Under the pieces are notes generated by a model. The model ran no database searches, was not told the DNA's origin, and worked only from the letters and a program-made list of their open reading frames with translations. A stretch of 64,000 bases of DNA from Lunularia cruciata (lineage: Eukaryota; Streptophyta; Marchantiopsida; Lunulariales; Lunulariaceae): the NCBI GenBank assembly GCA_948567375.1, contig OX419762.1, positions 29,466,608 through 29,530,607 of the forward strand. The letters are read 5' to 3'. A program made the translations under genes and the position numbers. Positions 58,630-64,000 of this stretch are shown here, one piece after another. How positions within the stretch are numbered: the first letter of the stretch is position 1; the number at the start of each line of letters is the position of its first letter.

Positions 58630-59318
58630 TGTGAGCCGGCCTGTCTCTCACTCAGGATGAACCTCTGATGGCTATTATGGTAGCGCACCATGGACTAAGA
58701 AGGCAAGGAACCCCAACTCCATCATACTCCTCCAAGGCTAACACTCCAAGACTCAAGACATTGCTCACTAGAGAACTCAATGAGAGAGAGATAGTTGCAA
58801 ATGAAAGGATGATGAGCACCTCCTCACCCCTTGTTTATATACTTGTGAAATAGTTACGTACCAAAGTTACTAATTACCGTAGTAACTCAAGTTATTAGAC
58901 TAAAAGTCAAGTAAAGTCAAAAAGTAGAAAGGAATATCCATTCACATGGGCATATTCCCCTAAGCATGTGGTCTTATTTTGATCCAACCACTAAGTCAAG
59001 GATTCCTTCACATGGGCTATCCTTGGAATAAAGAAGAATCCAAAAAAAAAGGTTTGCGGGCCCAAGAGTTCTCAACTCTTTCCTCAAAGCCAAACACCTA
59101 GGAATAATGCCAAGTCAACACACTAAAATCCAAAATAGTGGTGCTCATCTTTTCTACTTCCTCTAAAGTAAGGTCCACTCTATCTTAGCTATGACTAACT
59201 TTAGCTAACCATGACTAATATAGAACCATCCTTTATCTCTATAAATAATATCTCTTAAGTACTTGTAATACCAAGCTAAATATCACAATACCACACACAT
59301 GCACAAATGGGTGTTATA
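58630..59318 (-). repeat. Gy1 copy D 5' LTR
   Basis: 689 bp, from TGTGAGCC to GTTATA (canonical GTTACA). The GAGC duplication follows at 59319-59322. Confidence 0.93.
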
Positions 59319-59322
59319 GAGC

Positions 59323-60779
59323 ACGTTGGCATGGTGAGACAGATGAGGAGACGGTGCCCGGTTGGCATGCATCTGCCTTCCTATGTATATTTTTTGAGGC
59401 TTTGGTGGTATCTTTCTCAGCGCATCCAAGAGGAGTTATGGAGGTCATAGATTCAAAGAGTGAAGATATTGGTATAGTTCAGCGAGACATTCAAGATGAT
59501 GTCTTAGTGATGGACTTTCTTTGCACTGGTGTTGTGGGTGGCACGGTGGGGGCCAAGGAGAGAGACTGGGTTCTTTAGCAAGCCTGATGGTTCAGATTGG
59601 AGGGTAGACACCTTTTGTGTGTATGGGAGGATGGTTGAGTATGAGTATTACCACTTCCATCTCAGAGACCACAATCATGCTCATGATGAGCTAGGTCATT
59701 TTGGAGTAAAGCGTACATATAGCTTACTTTAGAGTCATTATTGGTGGTGCGGAATGCAGACCAAGGTACAACAGTTTGTTGCCAAGTGTGTGGTTTGTGA
59801 CCAAGTTAGAGCATCATTCAATGCTCCTACGCCACAATCGCACCCATTACCTATCATGGGATTGGGTTACCGTTGGAGTTTGGACTTTGCAGGACCTTTA
59901 TAGTTGACTATGAGACATCATTGGTATGTTTTGGTGATGGTGGAGTACTTCTTCAAGTGGATTGAGTTGGTGGCACTTCCTGACAAGTCTAGTGAAGGGA
60001 TAGCTTACTCGTTCCTAGATTGAGCTCTTAGTCATTTTGGTGCACCAACTGAGGTTTTGACCGATCAGGGTACAGAGTTCTTGGGAGAGTTTCAGGTCTT
60101 GTGTGACAAGGCTTTGATTGATCATTGTACTACATCCCAAGATCACCCTAAGGCAGATGGCTTAGCAGAGAGAGTGGTTCAGACGGTGAAAAGAGGATTG
60201 CAAAAGTATGGTTTGTAGAGAGGCCACTTGGTAGATCGGGATCTCCAGTTACCTTGGTTGGCCATGGGCTATCAGTTTAGCCGGCAAGCCTCCTTAGCAT
60301 CCTTCTCTCCGTACTTTCTACTCTATGGACAAGAACCAGATTTACCTACAACCATTCGTTGAGATGCTACTGTAGTTTTGGACTTGGATGACCTCAATAT
60401 ATGGATGAGCGCATGTTCTCAGCGGGCAAAGATCTTTTGGAAAGTGATGCAAATGGCCTTTGAGAACTTGGCAATTGCTCAACATAGAGATACTTTATGC
60501 TATGCTACCATTCAAGGAGGAGGTTATAGACCCTCGATCCGTCAATTTCATCCAGGAGACTATGCATATCTACAACACACAGCACCAACGACACTTGATG
60601 TTTTGATAGGCCGCACAATCTTGAGAGTGCATGAGGTTTTTCCATCTGGAGTCCTTGTGTTAGAAGGACGTGATGGTGTTGTTTGGAAGGATCATGTGTG
60701 CAATTGTGCGCCACGCCACCTCCCAAACATTGATGGTACTATGGACCCAAGCTTGGCACTTGAACATGCATGCTTGAGG
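59323..60779 (+). pseudogene. MTP integrase
   Basis: The frame resumes after Gy1 D. An HHCC zinc domain is seen as HNHAHDELGHFGVKRTYSLL and CVVCDQVR (about 59670-59810). The catalytic core has Asp in SLDFAGPL (about 59877-59900), Asp in LTDQGTEF (about 60056-60080) and Glu in DGLAERVVQTVKRGLQ (about 60158). The C-terminal domain contains FHPGDYAYLQ and LVLEGRDGVVWKDHVCNC (60545-60710). Several stops and frameshifts are present; 60378-60821 is open. Role: insertion of element cDNA. The domain continues without a break into a PHD finger. Confidence 0.88.
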
Positions 60780-60920
60780 TGTATGTTATGTGGCTCTTCT
60801 GGTGGAGCTGCTACTATGTAAGTGTGTGATAGCTATTCGAGAGGATGGCATATGGCATGTATGACTCCTCCCCTCACAGTGGTTCCTCAGGGATAGTGGT
60901 TATGTCCTAGATGTATTTGA
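60780..60920 (+). pseudogene. PHD finger fused to the MTP integrase C-terminus
   Basis: In the same frame as the integrase C-terminus the sequence reads CMLCGSSGGAATM, stop, VCDSYSRGWHMACMTPPL, TVVPQG, stop, WLCPRC, then TGA. This matches the C4HC3 PHD consensus in order and spacing: C-x2-C, C-D, G-W-H-x2-C, P-P-L, V-P-x-G-x-W-x-C-P-x-C. The fourth Cys is Tyr (TAT at 60834-60836), and two nonsense codons (60819 and 60894) show decay. PHD fingers read histone H3 tails. In chromoviruses this place is taken by a chromodomain that guides integration, so a targeting role is plausible but inferred. Confidence 0.86.
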
Positions 60921-61074
60921 CCTATAGCTAGTTCATTCTTTATATGTTATAGATTGCAGATAGGCAACTAACGATGTGGCTCCATAGCACCTGGCCTCCT
61001 GATCTTTGCCCATTATAGGGTATACCATATACTTAGAGTAGATGGCTATCTGGAGTTAGAGGGACCTAACCGCC

Positions 61075-61089
61075 AGCTAGGGGGGCAAT
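61075..61089 (+). promoter_or_regulatory. MTP polypurine tract
   Basis: A run of six G followed by CAAT (AGCTAGGGGGGCAAT) directly precedes the 3' LTR start TGTGGCAC. This is the expected place for plus-strand priming. Between the PHD stop (60920) and this tract lies about 150 bp with nothing else recognised. Confidence 0.65.
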
Positions 61090-61656
61090 TGTGGCACTTT
61101 AGAGTCTATGTATGACTTGTGTGTGAGTTGTGCTTCTATATTGTATGATGTTGACAGCAATGTATGTTGTGTAGCAATGTATATATGCACAACAACTATC
61201 ATGCCATTTGTAGTGTCACATCTAAATTGCTTGAGCACTGAAGTTCCAAAGATAGTAGTTAGAGTGATTTCAGCAATTTCCCAAAGACTACTTTTCAACA
61301 GTCAGATTTGGAGTTCAGGGTATTGACTTCAAGGTAGGGCCCACCGTCACTTTGCACCGTTTGCACCGTCAAGTGTGCCATCAGCGGGACCGTTAGGGTT
61401 TCAGACCTAGCTCAAGTCCAGGGGTATACTTTTGAAGTGTAGCTCCAGAGAGCTCACTTCTTTGATGTTGAGCCTTTGAGCTCTTAGCTATGGTGGACAA
61501 AGGCCAGCAAGCGTCACCTGGATTCTCTATGCTAGAGTGGGTGTGGCTTGACTGTAATCAGTGCCTAGTTGTTGGCAAGTTATAGTGGCAGATCAAGTAC
61601 TAATTTGAGTTGAGCGGAGCTAAGCGGAGCTGAGAGTGGTAAACAATCTGATTTAT
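61090..61656 (+). repeat. MTP 3' LTR
   Basis: It begins TGTGGCACTTTAGAGTC after the polypurine tract and matches the 5' LTR from about 61200 (CATGCCATTTGTAGTGTC...) to AAACAATCTGATTTAT. It is about 567 bp long. Its end runs straight into a second LTR start at 61657. Confidence 0.78.
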
Positions 61657-61767
61657 TGTGACACTTTAGAGTTTATGTATGACTTGTGTGTGCATTGTGC
61701 TTCTATAGTATATGATGTTGACATTGATGTATGTTGTGTAGCGATGTATATACACGCAACATCCTTG
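61657..61767 (+). repeat. Second MTP LTR, 5' fragment
   Basis: TGTGACACTTTAGAGTTTATG and the next 100 bp or so repeat 61090-61195 with about 10 percent differences. It breaks off near ATCCTTG, where the chromovirus fragment begins. It may be the remnant of a tandem LTR-LTR arrangement or of a neighbouring element. Confidence 0.7.
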
Positions 61768-61769
61768 TT

Positions 61770-62800
61770 GTGAAGCTATTGCTCAAAAGATTTCACTTAC
61801 ATTGGTGCATGGATCAAGTTGGCTATTGGCTCCCATGTTGTGGATACACTTTCAAATGTACAAGATATTCCACACTTGGATGGCAAGTACTATGGATGCA
61901 TTTTTGGAGAATTGCATATTCTTCTATACCACCAATGAGTGCTGGGCAAGGGTGAAGTTCTTGTAGGGAAGGGGTGGTCAAGGTGCATATCTATGTAGTA
62001 ACAAAACATGGAACATTGGATGGATCTTCATGTGTGGCAATAGCTCAAGATGATACGCCACTATATCAATTTGACAAAGGATAGGGAAATGCCCAATAAA
62101 ATGAGGTCTAAGCTTACAAGGGTCAACTAACATGAAGTTGGTTGTTGATAGCTAGACTTGATCTCCAACATTGAACTCCATGTGCAAGTGATGTGCATCT
62201 ACATACTATTTTTGTTAATTTTGGGTAATTTGCAACCTATGCTTGGCATTTTCTACGCCTTGTTGGATTCTAGAAACAAAAGTGCTGACAACATCAACCT
62301 TGGTAGCCATCAATGGATCTTCATCAAGCTTGAATGTGTGAAAGGATGCTCTCCATACATGAGGATAAATGGTGTGACCTATGTGGATGCATTTTTTTAA
62401 ATTTTTGTAAGCAAATTCCACCAATGGAAGTAAGATATCCCACCCCAAAACATGTCTTCAATAGTGTGATTAGCAAACTCTATTTTTCCATTGGTTAGTG
62501 GATGGTAAGTTATGGACATGGCTAATTTGGTTTTGAAGAAACCAAAGAGTGTTCTCCAAAACAAACTAGTGAATTGCGTGCCTCTATTGGTGATGAGTGC
62601 TTGAGATAGCCCATGGTAAGAAAAGACTACATCTAAGTACAATTGAGCTAATTGTGGAGCAATCACATCCTTGGTGGTAGGACACACATGAATCATTTTG
62701 CTAAGTTGGTCAACAAAAATTACAATGGAGTTAAAGCCTAAGTGGTCTTGGGCAATTCACAAACAAGATCTATGATTACTATAACAATATGGAGTTTAGT
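61770..62800 (-). pseudogene. Chromovirus integrase with C-terminal chromodomain (fragment)
   Basis: Minus-strand coding order: IVIFVDQLSKMIHVCPTTKD (about 62735), then ALITNRGTQF (catalytic Asp now Asn), then YHPLTNGKIEFANHTIEDMF, where DGQTERAN-like sequence carries the catalytic Glu. Next come EFAYKN, HMEFNVGDQV and LRPHFIGHFPILCQI with HMKIHPMFHV, the conserved C-terminal domain. Finally EEYAILQKCIHS and VEYLVHLKVYPQH (about 61930-61820) match a chromodomain whose WEP motif is eroded by stops. The upstream RT part is absent. This family is distinct from Gy1 and MTP, in opposite orientation to MTP, and lies just right of its LTR. Confidence 0.8.
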
Positions 62801-62868
62801 GACAAAGTTAGTAGAGCTAATGAAGTAGCAAATAAGACAAATTAGCCTAAAATATTCCAAAAGTATCT

Positions 62869-63020
62869 AGGAAAATTCTTGGGAAGCTTCTTGGTTACCT
62901 CAGCTTGCACCTCAAGTAAGCAACTTCTTGAAGGAAGCTTCTTGAGAAGCTTCTCAATTAACTTGGCTTGCACTCCAAGAAAGCGGCTCAAGAAAGCTTC
63001 TTGAGAAGCTTCTCAAGAGC
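62869..63020. repeat. About 59-bp tandem repeat with a perfect 16-bp palindrome
   Basis: TTGAGAAGCTTCTCAA, identical to its reverse complement, occurs at 62942-62957 and 63001-63016, each preceded by AAGCTTC. CAGCTTGCACCTCAAG and GGCTTGCACTCCAAG mark successive units, and a decayed first unit begins near 62869. It directly abuts the CC element start at 63021. Confidence 0.8.
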
Positions 63021-64000
63021 TGTGGTACCCACATTTTTTGTTTTTTTTGAAATAAAGAAGAAGTGTATAGAGAAGTTGGATTGTGCTTGTATGGCCAAAG
63101 AAGGCAAAGAAAAGAGTCTTTGGGATGAAATCCAAGGTAACGTGGCTTCGGGTCATAAGGCAAAGTACTCGAAATTGCCATGTCAGCATATACCCAAAGT
63201 AAGAAGTCTTTGTATCAAGGGGGTGCTCAACCCAAGGCAAGGAAAGTGTAACAACTTTCCTTTGGGACAAGAAACTCAAGAAGGGACCGTTCAAAAACTG
63301 GCGGTCATATGCGTGAAGTACACTTGATAGTGATAGGAGCATGCAAGAGGTGTGATTTCTTGGTAGAAACTCAAATTGAAGAGAGATAAAGAAGGCATGA
63401 CTCTATAAAAATCAGGCTAACAAAAAAGCAATGTCAAGCAATTTTCCTTTGCCGTTGAGGAGTCGTCTTGCATGAGATTGTGGGAAAGGAAGTAGAGTCA
63501 AAGACGCACTAGTGTGTGGAGGAGAATTCGAGAGATCTAATCCGAGAGACTGTGAGGAAGAAAGAAAGATGGGAGGAGGAAAGAAGAACTCTGAATTTGT
63601 AGTGAGAAATCATGCAATTTGGAGGTTAGATGTGATTGCAAGAATCAAAGTCTTGAGCCGACTTCAGATCACATTCTTGGCATGGAACTGGAATGTGAGC
63701 TTTCCAAGATTCATGACCAAGATAATCAAAAGTAAATGTCTTGATGGCCCCAAGGAAGAGGAGAAGAGAGGAAATCCGGCTTGTTGGACCAAGTTGGATT
63801 GGAGATTAGTACTCAAAAGAGACGCAGGCACGGAGCAGGGTGCCACATTCTTGGGGAGGGAGAGGTAGCAAAAGAAACCCAAGAAGTGAGGGATGCATTC
63901 TCTTCAAAGCGCATGAAGAATGGGTACAAAGTAGAGAGTTACAAGGATCCTGTCAAGAGAGGGATCGTGAGTGCTCTCATGGCAATCTTGAAGCCGGAGA
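63021..64000 (+). mobile_element. CC element, copy iv (opposite orientation, runs off the window)
   Basis: It starts TGTGGTACCCACATTTTTTG, the reverse complement of the right end of CC copies ii and iii. The following leader (GAAGTGTATAGAGAAGTTGGATTG, given in part) and ORF match copy iii. The far end lies beyond 64000. This orientation shows the family in its coding sense. Confidence 0.85.
63569..64000 (+). pseudogene. CC-element first ORF, copy iv (partial)
   Basis: It starts MGGGKKNSEFVVRNHAIWRL, the same start as copy iii at 28899. The 63512-63868 frame reads through the position of the copy iii stop (EQGATFLG, CAG in place of TAG). A one-base shift near 63860 then moves the homology to another frame (EVRDAFSSK, NGYKVESYKDPVKRG, SALMAILKP), which continues to the window edge. 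Independent lesions in the two copies around a conserved protein support a real ancestral gene. No family is recognised. Confidence 0.65.

Larger units (their letters stand above)
51206..59318 (-). mobile_element. Gy1 copy D, complete element (TSD GAGC)
   Basis: LTRs at 51206-52199 (with a 306-bp insert) and 58630-59318 are flanked by GAGC at 51202-51205 and 59319-59322. It lies between the RNase H and integrase coding regions of MTP copy 2. It is the best preserved Gy1 copy: gag-pol has only two nonsense changes. Confidence 0.94.
32985..61656 (+). mobile_element. MTP Ty3/gypsy element, copy 2, with nested insertions
   Basis: Related LTR sequences lie at 32985-33450 and 61090-61656. Removing the nested Gy1 copies C and D, the Gy1 solo LTR and the TR element leaves roughly 10 kb, in the order gag, zinc knuckles, protease, C5 methyltransferase, RT, RNase H, integrase, PHD finger, polypurine tract, LTR. 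The order protease-RT-RNase H-integrase is that of Ty3/gypsy. The methyltransferase between protease and RT, and the PHD finger after integrase, are additions. All frames are broken. The copy is old, because four separate insertions have landed in it. Confidence 0.88.

Overview
This is a nested LTR-retrotransposon graveyard from a large, repeat-rich nuclear plant genome. A gymnosperm or other non-flowering lineage is plausible, but that is inference. I see no intact host gene, rRNA or functional tRNA. Almost all recognisable coding sequence belongs to Ty3/gypsy-type elements, nested and decayed mainly by C-to-T (CAG to TAG, CGA to TGA) changes, small indels and recombination.

Five repeat families explain most of the window. 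(1) 'MTP' is a degenerate Ty3/gypsy element on the + strand. One copy is cut by the left window edge (1-1591); the other spans 32985-61656 with other elements nested in it. In order it encodes gag with two zinc knuckles, aspartic protease, a DRM/DNMT3-like C5 cytosine methyltransferase, RT-RNase H, integrase, and a PHD finger at the integrase C-terminus. (2) 'Gy1' is a Ty3/gypsy family with 690-bp LTRs (TGTAACACCC...GGCTCACA read in element sense) and a single gag-pol frame. It also has an extra zinc-knuckle ORF upstream of gag. Copies A and B form an LTR-A-LTR-B-LTR-LTR-LTR array at 7724-29642. Copies C (35417-43228) and D (51206-59318) and a solo LTR (46176-46865) lie inside the MTP element. 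(3) 'CC' is a TGTG...CACA-bounded family with 5-bp target duplications (1592-2930, 14670-16552, 25673-29446, 63021 to the right edge). It encodes an unrecognised protein followed by an acidic and coiled-coil protein, with no reverse transcriptase. (4) 'TR' elements (2931-6186, 47142-49257) are non-coding, C-rich and filled with minisatellites. (5) A minus-strand chromovirus fragment (61770-62800) has an integrase and a degenerate chromodomain.

Layout: 1-7719 holds MTP copy 1, CC copy i, TR copy 1 and an unclassified flank with a 51-bp tandem repeat. 7720-29646 is the Gy1 array, bounded by GATC duplications and carrying CC copies ii and iii. 29643-32984 is unclassified degenerate sequence. 32985-61656 is MTP copy 2 with Gy1 C in gag, a Gy1 solo LTR inside the methyltransferase, a TR element after the methyltransferase, and Gy1 D between RNase H and integrase. 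61657-64000 holds a second MTP LTR fragment, the chromovirus relic, short palindromic repeats and CC copy iv.

The finding most worth following up is the MTP element: a retrotransposon that carried both a DNA methyltransferase (epigenetic writer) and a PHD finger (histone-tail reader). The methyltransferase sits at the same place in both copies, so it belongs to the family and is not a chance capture. Both copies here are dead; in copy 2 the catalytic Cys position reads Trp.
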